Source: Quadrisphaera sp. RL12-1S
GTDB taxonomy: Bacteria > Actinomycetota > Actinomycetes > Actinomycetales > Quadrisphaeraceae
Length of the DNA stretch: 64,000 bases
Reading direction: 5' to 3'
Assembly (NCBI RefSeq): GCF_014270065.1
Contig: NZ_JACNME010000004.1
Location: 1-64,000 of the forward strand
This document shows, piece after piece, positions 1-8,378 of this stretch. Both the position numbers and the translations under genes were made by a program. Numbering within the stretch: the first letter of the stretch is position 1; each line of letters opens with the position of its first letter. The notes beneath the pieces are model-generated. The model made no database searches. It saw only the letters and a list, made by a program, of their open reading frames with translations, and was not told where the DNA came from.

Positions 1-118
1 GTCTCCATGGACTTCGAGTCCGAGAGGCTCCCAGCAGACTACTGGGTTGATAGGCCGGATGTGGACGACCAGTAATGGTTGTAGCTGACCGGTACTAATA
101 AGCCGATGACTTGCTACA
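1..118 (+). rRNA. rrl: 23S ribosomal RNA, 3' end (partial)
   Basis: The first ~118 bases match the extreme 3' end of bacterial 23S rRNA, including the conserved CTGACCGGTACTAATAAGCC stretch at about 85-104. The gene starts before the window. The exact 3' terminus is not resolvable by eye and could lie a few bases either side of 118. A 5S gene follows, so this is the tail of an rrn operon read rightward. Confidence 0.95.
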
Positions 119-251
119 CCCCATCCTTGGTGGTGGAGTGCGTCGGTCAAGGGTTGAAGTTAAGAACGTGAGTTCTGTTCGCGTCCACTGTGCGGTTCCC
201 GAGTCACGGGTGACCACCCCTGCGTTGTTGGGGTGCCGAGAACTCGATAGT
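119..251 (+). other. 23S-5S internal transcribed spacer
   Basis: This 130-base spacer is less GC-rich than its surroundings and has no tRNA-like cloverleaf. A small hairpin (CACCCC ... GGGGTG, about 215-235) lies just before the 5S gene and may be a processing stem. No open frame here is credible. Confidence 0.7.
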
Positions 252-368
252 GTTACGGCGGTCATAGCGGTGGGGAAACGCCCGGTCCCATTCCGAACCC
301 GGAAGCTAAGCCCACCTGCGCCGATGGTACTGCCCGGGAAGCTGGGTGGGAGAGTAGGTCACCGCCGG
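252..368 (+). rRNA. rrf: 5S ribosomal RNA
   Basis: Starts GTTACGGCGGTCATAGCGG and ends in the complementary GTCACCGCCG, closing helix I. The internal CCCATTCCGAACCCGGAAG segment (about 287-305) is the conserved 5S loop B/C region. The length of ~117 bases is normal. The ends are set by pairing of the terminal helix and may be off by one or two bases. Confidence 0.95.
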
Positions 369-380
369 ACATCCTTTCGT

Positions 381-426
381 CGAGGGGGGTCGTCCACTGC
401 AGAGGTGCAGTGGACGATCCCCCTCG
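381..426 (+). terminator. rrn operon terminator-like hairpin
   Basis: A 21-bp stem with one G:T position (381-401 against 406-426) and a four-base loop directly follows the 5S gene. There is no run of T afterwards, which is usual for this GC-rich genome. It sits only 42 bases before the next start codon. Confidence 0.8.
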
Positions 427-468
427 ATGCGTTGGCCGACGATCGCGTGACACCCCGAGGAGGACCCC

Positions 469-2181
469 GTGCAGGATGACGAGCAGCGCAGGAGCGACAG
501 GACGTCGTCCTCTCGTGCGGGTGGCTCCCGGTCTGGCGACCGCGGCCCCTCGTCGCCGCGTGGCGGTGCTGGGGCTGGGCGCTCCGGGGGAGCGTCTGCC
601 GGGTGGCAGCGCGGTGGTCCCGCGCGTGCGGGGGGCCGTCCCGCGGCTGGTGGCTCCGCTGGCGGACGCGGCGGACCCGCTGACCGCCCCCAGCGGGGTG
701 AGCGGCAGCAGTGGAACGACCGCGGCCCCCGTCCGGCGCGTGACGACCGCGGCGGTGACCGACCGGTCGGCGGGGACCGTCCCTTCGGCGCCCGCGACGG
801 CGGCCGGCCCGCTGCCGGCGGCTCCCGCTTCCAGGGGTCCGACCGTCCCCAGCGACCCGACCAGGCCAGCGGCGGTGCGGGACGGCCGTTCCGCAGCGGT
901 CCCCGCGACGCCGCTGGTGGCAGGCCGGCCGACCGTCCCTCCGGTGGGTTCGGCGCGGGCCGCGCCGACCGTGCTGGCGGTGCAGACAGGTCCGCCCCCC
1001 GCGCCGGTGGCTACGGGGTTCCCCGCAGTGGCGCCCCCGGCCGTTCCGGTCCTTCCACCTACGGTGGCGCACCGTCCCGCAGCGGCGCTCCGTCTCGCAG
1101 CGGTGCTCCGTCTCGCACCGGCGGTCCCTCCCGCGGAGGTGCTCCGTCGCGCGGAGGTGCCGCTGCGGGCGGCGGGCGCTTCGGCGGTCGTGACGGTGGA
1201 CGTGATGGCGGGGGCGCCGGTCGCGCCGGCGGGCCCGGTCGCGCTCCCAGCGCTGCTCGTCCGTGGGACCGCGACCGCAGCGCGCCGTCCACCTCGCGCC
1301 GCGGGCCCGCCCACCGCGACGAGCCCCGCCTGCCCGACACCATCACCGGTACCGAGCTGGACCGCGAGGTGCGCTCGGACCTGCTGACCCTGTCCAAGGA
1401 CACGGCCGTCGTCGTCTCCCGGCACCTGGTGGCTGCCGGTCGCCTCATGGACACCGACCCCGAGGCCGCCTACGCCCACGCTGCCGCGGCGGCGCGGCGT
1501 GCCGGGCGCATCGGTTCCGTGCGCGAGGCCGCCGGCCTCGCCGCGTACGCCGCGGGTCGCTTCGAGGACGCACTGCGCGAGCTGCGCACGGCCCGACGCC
1601 TGACCGGGTCCGACGTCCACCTCCCCGTGCTCGCCGACTGCGAGCGGGGACTGGGCCGGCCCGAGCGGGCGCTCGACCTCGCCGCGACCCCCGAGGTGGC
1701 CCGGCTGGACCTCGCGGGGCGCATCGAGATGCGCATCGTCGCCGCCGGCGCCCGGCAGGACCTCGGCCAGGCCGAGGCCGCGGTGGTCTCCCTGCAGGGC
1801 CCCGAGCTCGACAGCAAGAGCCGGGAGCCCTGGCACGCCCGCCTGATGTCCGCCTACGCGGACGCCCTCGAGGCGGCCGGTCGGCACGGCGAGGCCCAGG
1901 CCTGGCTGCAGCGCGCCGCCGCCGCTGACACGACGGGCGAGACCGGCGCCGCTGACCGCCTGACCGGTGAGGACCCGGACGACCAGGACGACGTCGTGGT
2001 GTACGACCTCCTCGAGGACTCCGAGGACTCCGAGGACTCCGAGGACTCCGAGGACTCCGAGGACTCCGAGGGCTCCGAGGGCTCCGAGGGCTCCGAGGAC
2101 TCCGAGGACTCCGAGGACTCCGAGGACTCCGAGGACGCCGAGGACGCCGAGGACGCCGAGGACTCCCAGCCGCGCAGCTGA
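469..2181 (+). CDS. Low-complexity Gly/Arg-rich TPR protein with acidic repeat tail
   Basis: A 570-residue protein in three parts. Residues ~1-285 are disordered and dominated by Gly, Arg, Ser, Pro and Ala, with RGG-like and SRSGAPSR-type repeats. Residues ~300-490 form an Ala-rich helical region with TPR-like helix pairs (for example [14 protein letters not shown]). Residues 516-566 are seventeen three-residue acidic repeats: six EDS, three EGS, four EDS, three EDA, one EDS. The GTG start is supported by GAGGAGG at 458-464. It is the first gene after the rrn operon, and no -10 box is visible between the rrn hairpin and the start, so it may depend on read-through. TPR proteins with a basic low-complexity N-terminus are common in actinobacteria at this position; the function is unknown. 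The opposite charges at the two ends suggest RNA or protein condensation, which is inference. Confidence 0.85.
2014..2166 (+). repeat. Seventeen in-frame 9-bp tandem repeats (GAGGACTCC type)
   Basis: Seventeen uninterrupted copies of a 9-bp unit encode the acidic tail of the upstream protein. Three consecutive units carry GGC for GAC (EGS) and three carry GCC for TCC (EDA). The blocks of identical variants indicate expansion by slippage or unequal exchange; gain or loss of units keeps the frame. Confidence 0.97.
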
Positions 2182-2194
2182 CCCCGAGTCCGAT

Positions 2195-2228
2195 CGAGAG
2201 CCCCGCGGCGCCGTCCGCGGGGCTCTCG
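2195..2228 (+). terminator. Hairpin terminator after the acidic-tail protein
   Basis: A perfect 14-bp stem (CGAGAGCCCCGCGG at 2195-2208 against 2215-2228) with a six-base loop lies 13 bases after the stop codon. It is followed at once by the -10 box of the next gene, so it probably separates two transcripts. Confidence 0.75.
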
Positions 2229-2231
2229 TCG

Positions 2232-2237
2232 TACCGT
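2232..2237 (+). promoter_or_regulatory. -10 box TACCGT of a leaderless promoter
   Basis: TACCGT ends six bases before the GTG at 2244, and no ribosome binding site lies between them. This supports 2244 as both transcription and translation start. Confidence 0.6.
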
Positions 2238-2243
2238 CGCCGG

Positions 2244-2657
2244 GTGTCCAGCGACCCCGGAGCCCCCAGCGGTGGTGCCTACGAGTGGCTGCAGCGCGGG
2301 CTGGCGCTGCTCAGCAGCGGAGACGCCGAGGCGGCGGCGGTGCTGCTGGAGCGCGCGAACCGGGACCAGCCCGGTTCTGCCAGCGTGCTCGAAGCCCTCG
2401 CCCGCGCCCAGTTCGACGCCGGCCGCGTCGGCCAGGCCGCGACCACCTTCGCCTCACTGGTCGAGGTCGCCCCCGACTCCGACTACGCCCGCTTCGGCTT
2501 GGGGCTGAGCCTGTCCCGGCTGGACAGGTTCCCCGAGGCCGCCGAACAGCTGGCCCTGGCGGTCGCCATGCGGCCCGACCGCCCCGAGTACCGAGACTCG
2601 CTCACCCAGGTAAGGGCGACGCTGCGCGCCCGCAAGGAGGCCACCGGTGACCGGTAG
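2244..2657 (+). CDS. Small TPR-repeat protein
   Basis: A 137-residue protein made almost wholly of about three tetratricopeptide helix pairs (residues ~12-115). The pattern is [19 protein letters not shown], then [19 protein letters not shown], then [19 protein letters not shown], with the usual Gly/Ala/Leu positions. There is no signal peptide or membrane segment, so it is probably a cytosolic protein-protein interaction module. The GTG start follows a -10 box directly. Its last eleven bases overlap the next gene, a HAD phosphatase, so the two are likely translated from one message. A TPR protein ahead of this HAD hydrolase recurs in actinobacteria; the partner is unknown. Confidence 0.85.
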
Positions 2658-3771
2658 CACTGAGAACACCGCTGTCACCGACAGCACCGACAGCACCGAC
2701 GGCGGCACGTCCACGCTCGCTGAGGCGCACGACCTGCTGCTGTTCGACCTCGACGGGGTCGTCTACGTCGGTGAGGACGCCGTCCCCGGCGCCGTGGAGG
2801 CGATCGGGCGCGCCTACGACGACGGCAGGGCCGTCGGGTACGCCACCAACAACGCCTCCCGCACCCCGCAGGAGGTGGCCGACCACCTCCGCCGCCTGGG
2901 CATCCGCGCCCGTGACGAGGAGGTCACCACCTCCTCGCAGGCCGCTGCGCAGCTGGTGGTCGAGCGCCTCGGCGCCGGTGCCCGCGTGCTGCCCGTGGGC
3001 GGTCCCGGCGTGCGGGCCGCCCTGGTCGAGGCCGGCCTCGAGCCGGTCACCCCCGCTGACGAGCACCCCGCCGCGGTCGTGCAGGGCTTCGGACGCCAGC
3101 TCGGCTGGAGCGACCTCGCGGACGCCGCCGCGGCCGTGCGCGGCGGGGCGCTGTGGGTGGCCACCAACACCGACCTGACCCTGCCCACCGAGCGGGGCCC
3201 CGCCCCCGGCAACGGCTCCCTGGTCGGCGCGGTCCGCAACGCCGTCGACGTCGACCCCCTGGTGGCGGGCAAGCCCCAGCCCACGCTGTTCCACGCCGCC
3301 GCCGCGCGCGCGGGGGCCCAGCGCCCGCTGGTGGTGGGCGACCGGCTCGACACCGACGTCGCGGGCGCCGTGAACTCGGGCATGACCGGCGCGCTGGTGC
3401 TCACCGGTCTCACCAGCGCCGTCGCGCTGGTCGCCGCGCCCGCCGGGCAGCGCCCCGACCTCGTCCTGCCCGACCTCGGTGCGCTGCACGCCCCGGCCCC
3501 GTCCACCGCCCGCCTGGTGGAGGGCGGCGCGGTCTGCGGCGGTGCCCGGGTGGTGCTCGAGGGCGGGTCGCTGTCCGGGGCGGACGGCTCGCCCGCGGCG
3601 GGGGCCCCGCTGGAGGACCTGCTCGACCTGCTCCGTGCGGCGTGCGCCGCGGCGTGGGCCTCCCAGGACGCCCGGGACGACGACGGGCCGGCGGTCCAGC
3701 TGGACGCCGACCTCACCTCGGCCCTCACCGACCTCAGCGTCCGCTGCCGGCGGGAGCAGCCGTCAGGCTGA
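2647..3771 (+). CDS. HAD-superfamily IIA hydrolase (phosphatase)
   Basis: A 374-residue NagD/PGP-like HAD phosphatase. Motif I is DLDGVVY (residues ~34-40) with the nucleophile and acid-base aspartates. TNN at about 67-69 is motif II, K in AGKPQPTLF (~208) is motif III, and [11 protein letters not shown] (~233-243) is the metal-binding motif IV. Class IIA members dephosphorylate small sugar or nucleotide phosphates, including 2-phosphoglycolate; the substrate is not set by sequence. About 100 C-terminal residues beyond the HAD fold form an extra actinobacterial domain of unknown role. The GTG start has AAGGAGG seven bases upstream, inside the preceding TPR gene. Confidence 0.9.
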
Positions 3772-3875
3772 CCACCCGCTCCGCCGGGTAGCGTGAGGCG
3801 GGCGCAGGTGCGCCCGCAGCGGTGCGCTCGAGACGCGCTCGAGCGTGTGCACAGGACGTGCACGGGAGGGGAGCC

Positions 3876-4550
3876 ATGACCTTCGAGGGACTGCGCGGCT
3901 ACGCGCAGGCGGCCAACGACCTCTCGGCCATCGCCCGCGCGCGCCTGCTGGAGGCGGTCCGCGAGGCGGTCCGGGCGGAGGTCGAGCGCGCCGGCGTCGC
4001 CGTGGGGCTCGCCAGCGCCGAGGAGGTCGCCGCCCTCAAGCGCTCGGTCGACCGCCTCCAGCGCCGCGTCGCGGCGCTGGAGGGAGCGTCGCAGGGCGCA
4101 CCGTCGCCGTCGTCGTCCTCCGGGACCGGCGGGTCGGACACCGCGTCGAGGCCGGCCCGGCGCCCCTCGGCCGCCCGGGCGCGGGCGACCTCCCGCAGCG
4201 GTGTCGGCGGCCGCCCGCCGGCCGGTGCCCCGCACTCCACCCGCCCCTCGGCCCCGGCCGCGCCGCCCGCAGCGCCGCCGACCCCCGAGGCGAGCGGCCC
4301 GGAGACCACGACGACGACGGAGGCGCCCGCGCCGGACGCACCGCCGGCGCCCGCTCGCCGCCCGTCCGCCCGCGCGACCACCCGGCGCCGTCCCACCGCC
4401 GCGCAGGCCCGGGCGGACGCCGCCTCCGGCCCTGCCGGCCAGGAGGAGCCGGCCCCGCGCGTCACCCCGGTCCGCCGCCCCCGCAAGGCCACCGCCGGCA
4501 CGGACGAGGCCGCGGCCGAGGACGGGCAGAACAGCGGCGGGCGCCCGTGA
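3876..4550 (+). CDS. Coiled-coil protein with disordered Pro/Ala-rich tail
   Basis: A 224-residue protein. Residues 1-75 are helical and contain a heptad-like stretch (EEVAALKRSVDRLQRRVAAL). The remaining ~150 residues are rich in Ala, Pro, Arg, Ser and Thr and look disordered. The ATG start at 3876 is chosen because GGGAGGGGAG lies just before it; an in-frame GTG upstream lacks a site. The helical part loosely resembles phasin or UbiK-type accessory proteins, but no catalytic motif is seen. It sits between the HAD hydrolase and tlyA and overlaps the next small gene by four bases (GTGA), so it is co-translated with it. Confidence 0.75.
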   Translation: MTFEGLRGYAQAANDLSAIARARLLEAVREAVRAEVERAGVAVGLASAEEVAALKRSVDRLQRRVAALEGASQGAPSPSSSSGTGGSDTASRPARRPSAARARATSRSGVGGRPPAGAPHSTRPSAPAAPPAAPPTPEASGPETTTTTEAPAPDAPPAPARRPSARATTRRRPTAAQARADAASGPAGQEEPAPRVTPVRRPRKATAGTDEAAAEDGQNSGGRP

Positions 4551-4747
4551 CCTCCGCTGTGACCTCCGGCGCGGTCTCCGAAGCGACCTCCGACGGCCTG
4601 CCGCGCACCGGCGACGCCGCTGTCGACGCCGCCCTGGCACCGCTGCACGCCGTCGCCGCTGCTCCGGGGGCAGACCCCCTGGCGGCCTCGCGCGCCCTCT
4701 CGCAGGCGCACCAGGCGCTGCGCGCCCGCCTGGCCGACGCCGGGTGA
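4547..4747 (+). CDS. Small helical protein, 66 residues
   Basis: A 66-residue frame starting at GTG 4547, which overlaps the previous stop (GTGA). It ends in a TGA that overlaps the tlyA start in the same way, so its boundaries are fixed by translational coupling on both sides. The C-terminal half (DAAVDAALAPLHAVAAA, then ALSQAHQALRARLADA) looks like two short amphipathic helices. There is no signal, metal site or known motif, and the function is unknown. Its place in a tight operon with tlyA, nadK and recN is the strongest evidence that it is real. Confidence 0.7.
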   Translation: MTSAVTSGAVSEATSDGLPRTGDAAVDAALAPLHAVAAAPGADPLAASRALSQAHQALRARLADAG

Positions 4748-5568
4748 GCCCCGTGGCGCGTCGGCAGCGCCTCGACGCCGAGCTGGTGCGGCGCGGCCTG
4801 GCCCGCTCCCGCGAGCACGCCGGTGAGCTGGTGGCCGCGGGGCGGGTGACCGTCGGCGGTGCCGTGGCGTCCAAGCCGGCGACGCAGGTCGAGGCCAGCG
4901 CCGCCGTCGTCGTCAAGGACGACGCCGACGACGCGGGCTGGGCCAGCCGCGGCGCCCACAAGCTGCTGGGTGCGCTGGAGGCCACCGGCGTCGCGGTGGA
5001 GGGCAGGCGCTGCCTGGACGCCGGCGCGTCGACCGGCGGGTTCACCGACGTGCTGCTGCGCGCCGGCGCCGCCTCCGTCGTGGCCGTCGACGTCGGCTAC
5101 GGGCAGCTGCTGTGGCGGCTGCGCAACGACGACCGCGTCGAGGTGCACGACCGCACCAACGTGCGCGAGCTGACCGCCGAGCAGGTGGCGCCCGCGCCGT
5201 CGCTGGTGGTGGCCGACCTGTCGTTCATCTCGCTGCGGCTCGTGCTGCCGGCGCTGGTCCGCTCGGCCGCGCCCGACGCCGACCTGCTGCTCATGGTGAA
5301 GCCGCAGTTCGAGGTGGGTCGCGAGCGCCTCGGGTCGGGCGGTGTCGTGCGCGACCCGCAGCTGCGCGCCAGCGCCGTCCGCGACGTGGTGGCCGCGGCC
5401 GGTGAGCTGGGCCTGCGGCTGCACGCCTGCGCGGCCAGCCCGCTGCCCGGGCCCAGCGGCAACGTGGAGTACTTCGTGCACCTGCGCGGCGGGGAGCCGC
5501 TGCCGCCCGAGGAGGTCGAGCAGCTCGTGGCCACCGCTGTCGCCGAAGGACCGGGAGGAACGCCGTGA
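4744..5568 (+). CDS. tlyA: TlyA family 2'-O-methyltransferase (16S/23S rRNA)
   Basis: A 274-residue protein. An S4 RNA-binding domain covers residues ~5-65 (RLDAELVRRGLARSREHA, AGRVTVGG). An FtsJ-like Rossmann methyltransferase follows, with SAM motif LDAGASTGGFTDVLL near 90-105. The K-D-K-E tetrad is visible: K in RGAHKLLG, D in VADLSFIS (~157), K in MVKPQFEVG (~185), E in NVEYFVHL (~241). In mycobacteria TlyA methylates 16S C1409 and 23S C1920 and so makes ribosomes sensitive to capreomycin; the same role is likely here. GTG 4744 overlaps the previous stop; GTG 4753 is a possible alternative. It overlaps nadK by four bases. Confidence 0.95.
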   Translation: MSPVARRQRLDAELVRRGLARSREHAGELVAAGRVTVGGAVASKPATQVEASAAVVVKDDADDAGWASRGAHKLLGALEATGVAVEGRRCLDAGASTGGFTDVLLRAGAASVVAVDVGYGQLLWRLRNDDRVEVHDRTNVRELTAEQVAPAPSLVVADLSFISLRLVLPALVRSAAPDADLLLMVKPQFEVGRERLGSGGVVRDPQLRASAVRDVVAAAGELGLRLHACAASPLPGPSGNVEYFVHLRGGEPLPPEEVEQLVATAVAEGPGGTP

Positions 5569-6521
5569 GGCGAGTGCTCGTGCTGACCCACACCGGACGC
5601 CAGGACGCGGTCGACGCGGCCCGCCAGCTGGTGGCCCTGCTCGACGCCGCCGGGATCGAGCCGGTGCTGCTCGACGACGAGGCCGCCGACATCCCCGACT
5701 GCACGGGCGTGCGGCGGGTGCAGCCGGGGAACCTCGACGGGCTCGAGCTCGTCGTCGTCGTCGGCGGTGACGGCACGGTGCTGCGCGGAGCGGAGCTGGT
5801 GCACGGCACGGGCGTGCCGCTGCTCGGGGTGAACCTGGGCCGGGTCGGCTTCCTCGCCGAGATCGAGCGGGACGCCCTGGAGAGCACCGTCACGCACGTC
5901 GCCGCCCGCGACTACGGCGTGGAGGAGCGCCTCACGCTGCAGGTGGACATCGTCGAGGGCGGTGTGGTGCGCGCCACCTCCTGGGCCCTCAACGACGTCA
6001 GCGTGGAGAAGGGCGCGCGCGAGCGCGTCCTGGAGCTCGTGACCGAGGTGGACGGGCGCCCGGTGTCCACCTACGGCTGCGACGGCGTGGTCATGGCCAC
6101 GCCCACCGGCTCCACCGCGTACGCGTTCTCCGCCGGCGGGCCGGTCGTGTGGCCGGGGGTGGAGGCGCTGCTCATGGTGCCGATCTCCGCGCACGCGCTG
6201 TTCGCGCGCCCGCTCGTGGTGAGCCCCGACTCGGTGATGGCCGTGGAGGTGCTCGAGCGCAACCAGACCGACGGCGTGGTGTGGTGCGACGGGCGCCGCG
6301 CCGTGCAGGTGCGCCCCGGCGCCCGCATCGAGGTGCGCCGCGGCCCGGAGCCCGTGCGCCTGGCGCACATCAGCACCGGCCCGTTCACCGACCGGCTCGT
6401 GGCCAAGTTCGGCCTGGCCGTCGGGGGGTGGCGCGGTCCCGACGACGGTGCTCCCCAGGGGGTGGCCGGAGCCGGTCACTCCTCCACCCGGCGCCCCGCC
6501 CCGCCCCGCGGGATCGGGTGA
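5565..6521 (+). CDS. nadK: NAD kinase
   Basis: A 318-residue ATP-NAD kinase that phosphorylates NAD to NADP. The hallmark GGDGT lies at about residues 66-70 (VVVGGDGTVLRGAE). PLLGVNLGRVGFLAEIE follows, then ALNDVSVEK and the second conserved segment GCDGVVMATPTGSTAYAFSA. The GTG start at 5565 has GGGAGGAA seven bases upstream and overlaps tlyA. The last ~30 residues after KFGLAVGGW are a Pro/Arg-rich extension beyond the usual end. The recN start overlaps its stop. The tlyA-nadK-recN order is widely conserved in actinobacteria. Confidence 0.96.
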   Translation: MRRVLVLTHTGRQDAVDAARQLVALLDAAGIEPVLLDDEAADIPDCTGVRRVQPGNLDGLELVVVVGGDGTVLRGAELVHGTGVPLLGVNLGRVGFLAEIERDALESTVTHVAARDYGVEERLTLQVDIVEGGVVRATSWALNDVSVEKGARERVLELVTEVDGRPVSTYGCDGVVMATPTGSTAYAFSAGGPVVWPGVEALLMVPISAHALFARPLVVSPDSVMAVEVLERNQTDGVVWCDGRRAVQVRPGARIEVRRGPEPVRLAHISTGPFTDRLVAKFGLAVGGWRGPDDGAPQGVAGAGHSSTRRPAPPRGIG

Positions 6522-8293
6522 GGGCCGTGCTGGAGGAGGTGCGGATCCGCTCCCTGGGCGTCATCACCGACGCCACGCTGGAGCTGTCCGGCGGGTTCAC
6601 CGTCATCACGGGGGAGACCGGCGCCGGCAAGACCATGCTGGTCACCGGGCTGGGGCTGCTGCTGGGCGCGCGCGCCGACGCCGGGTCGGTGCGCCGCGGA
6701 GCCGACTCCGCCGTGGTGGAGGGCCGGTTCCTGGTGGCCCCCGGCAGCCGGGCCGCCGCCCGGGCCGCGGAGGCGGGCGCGGAGCTCGACGACGACGTGC
6801 TCATCGTGGCCCGCAGCGTCTCCGCCACCGGACGCGGCCGCGCGCACGCGGGCGGTCGCTCGGTGCCGGTGGCGGTGCTGTCCGAGCTCGCCGACGACCT
6901 CGTGGCCGTGCACGGCCAGTCCGAGCAGGTGCTGCTGCGCTCGCCGGCCCGCCAGCGCCAGGCGCTGGACAGGTTCGCCGCCGACGCCGTCGCCGAGCCG
7001 CTGGGGCGCTACGCGGCCGCCTGGCGCCGGCTCGGGGCGCTGGACGCCGAGCTCGCCGAGATCGTCACCACGGCGCGGGAGCGGGCCGCCGAGGCGGAGC
7101 TGCTGCGCGCAGGGCTCGACCAGGTGGAGGCCGTGGCCCCGCAGCCGGGGGAGGACCGCGCGCTGGCGGCCGAGGCCGACCGGCTCGACCACGCCGAGGA
7201 GCTGCGCGCTGCGGCGGCCCTGGCCCACGCCGCCCTCACCGGCGACCCGCTGGCCGAGGACGCCCCCGACGCGGCCTCGCTCATCGAGGCCGCGCGGCGG
7301 CCGCTGGAGGCCGTGCGCGAGCACGACCCGCACCTGGGGTCCCTGGCCGACCAGCTGGCCGAGGTCGGCTACCTGGTCGCCGACGCCGCCGCCGAGCTCG
7401 CCTCTGCCGCGGAGGCCGTCGACGTCGACCCGGTGCGGCTGGCCGCCGTGCAGGACCGGCGGGCCCAGCTGACCGCGCTCGTGCGGGCGCTGCCGGCAGC
7501 CGTCCCGGACCGGGCCGCGCAGGCCGACGACGCGCCGACCGGCGTCGACGCGGTGCTGGCCTGGGCCGAGGCGGCCTCCCCGCGCCTGCTCGAGCTGGAC
7601 GGCGACGGCGACCGGACCGCCGACCTGCGCGCCGAGCGCGACGGGCTCGTGGCCCAGCTGCTGGCGGTGGCCGCCGAGGTCACCGCGGCGCGCGCCAGCG
7701 CCGCCGAGCGCCTGTCCGAGCTGGCCACCGCCGAGCTGCCCGGGCTGGCCATGCCGCACGCGCAGCTGCTGGTGCAGGTCGCGCCGTCGCCGCCCTCCTC
7801 GGCCGACCGGGAGGGGCTGCCGGGCCTGGGCGCCACCGGCGCCGACGACGTGGCGCTGCTGCTGCGCCCCTCACCGGGGCAGGCGGAGCGCCCCCTGGCC
7901 AAGGGCGCCTCCGGCGGCGAGCTGTCCCGGGTCATGCTGGCGCTGGAGCTGGTGCTGGCCGCCAGCGACGTGGTCCCCACGTTCGTCTTCGACGAGGTCG
8001 ACGCCGGGGTGGGCGGCAAGGCCGCGGTGGGGATCGGCCGGCGCCTGGCGCGGCTGGCGCGCGACCGGCAGGTCGTCGTCGTGACCCACCTGCCGCAGGT
8101 GGCGGCGTGGGCCGACCAGCACCTGCGGGTGGCCAAGGCCGTGGACGGGCAGGTCACCGTCAGCGGCGTGACGGCGCTGGACGGCGAGGAGCGCGTGGTG
8201 GAGCTCGCGCGGATGCTGGCCGGCCAGGAGGAGTCGGGCTCGGCGCGCGCGCACGCCGAGGAGCTGCTGGTGGCGGCCGCGAAGGAGCGCTGA
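6518..8293 (+). CDS. recN: DNA repair protein RecN
   Basis: A 591-residue SMC-like ATPase of double-strand break repair. The Walker A motif GETGAGKT (residues ~32-39) is followed by a long Ala/Glu/Arg-rich coiled-coil middle. The ABC signature [17 protein letters not shown] and Walker [16 protein letters not shown] lie near residues 462-500, then the H-loop [18 protein letters not shown] 6518 overlaps the nadK stop; GTG 6527 is an alternative with the same N-terminal fold. RecN is the last gene of the tight overlapping run; pyrG follows after 85 bases with its own promoter-like box. Confidence 0.95.
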
Positions 8294-8364
8294 GGGCGCC
8301 GGCGCGGGTGCGCCCGGCCGCGTGACGCCGGACCAGCGGGCCCGGGGAGGTCCGGGGCCGCTGG

Positions 8365-8370
8365 TAGGCT
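8365..8370 (+). promoter_or_regulatory. -10 box TAGGCT of the pyrG leaderless promoter
   Basis: TAGGCT ends eight bases before GTG 8379, with no Shine-Dalgarno in between. It also selects this start over the in-frame ACG/GTG codons further upstream. Confidence 0.6.
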
Positions 8371-8378
8371 GGCAGCCC

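Noticed and set aside
262-1887. Long minus-strand open frame opposite the Gly/Arg-rich TPR gene and the 5S gene
   Set aside because: It runs through the 5S gene and rrn terminator, has low-complexity Gly/Ala/Thr composition and mirrors the codon bias of the plus-strand gene. It is an antisense by-product of very high GC.
2814-5045. 743-codon minus-strand frame opposite the HAD, coiled-coil and tlyA genes
   Set aside because: Arg/Ser/Pro-rich with no domain; the plus strand holds well-recognised genes with overlapping starts and stops.
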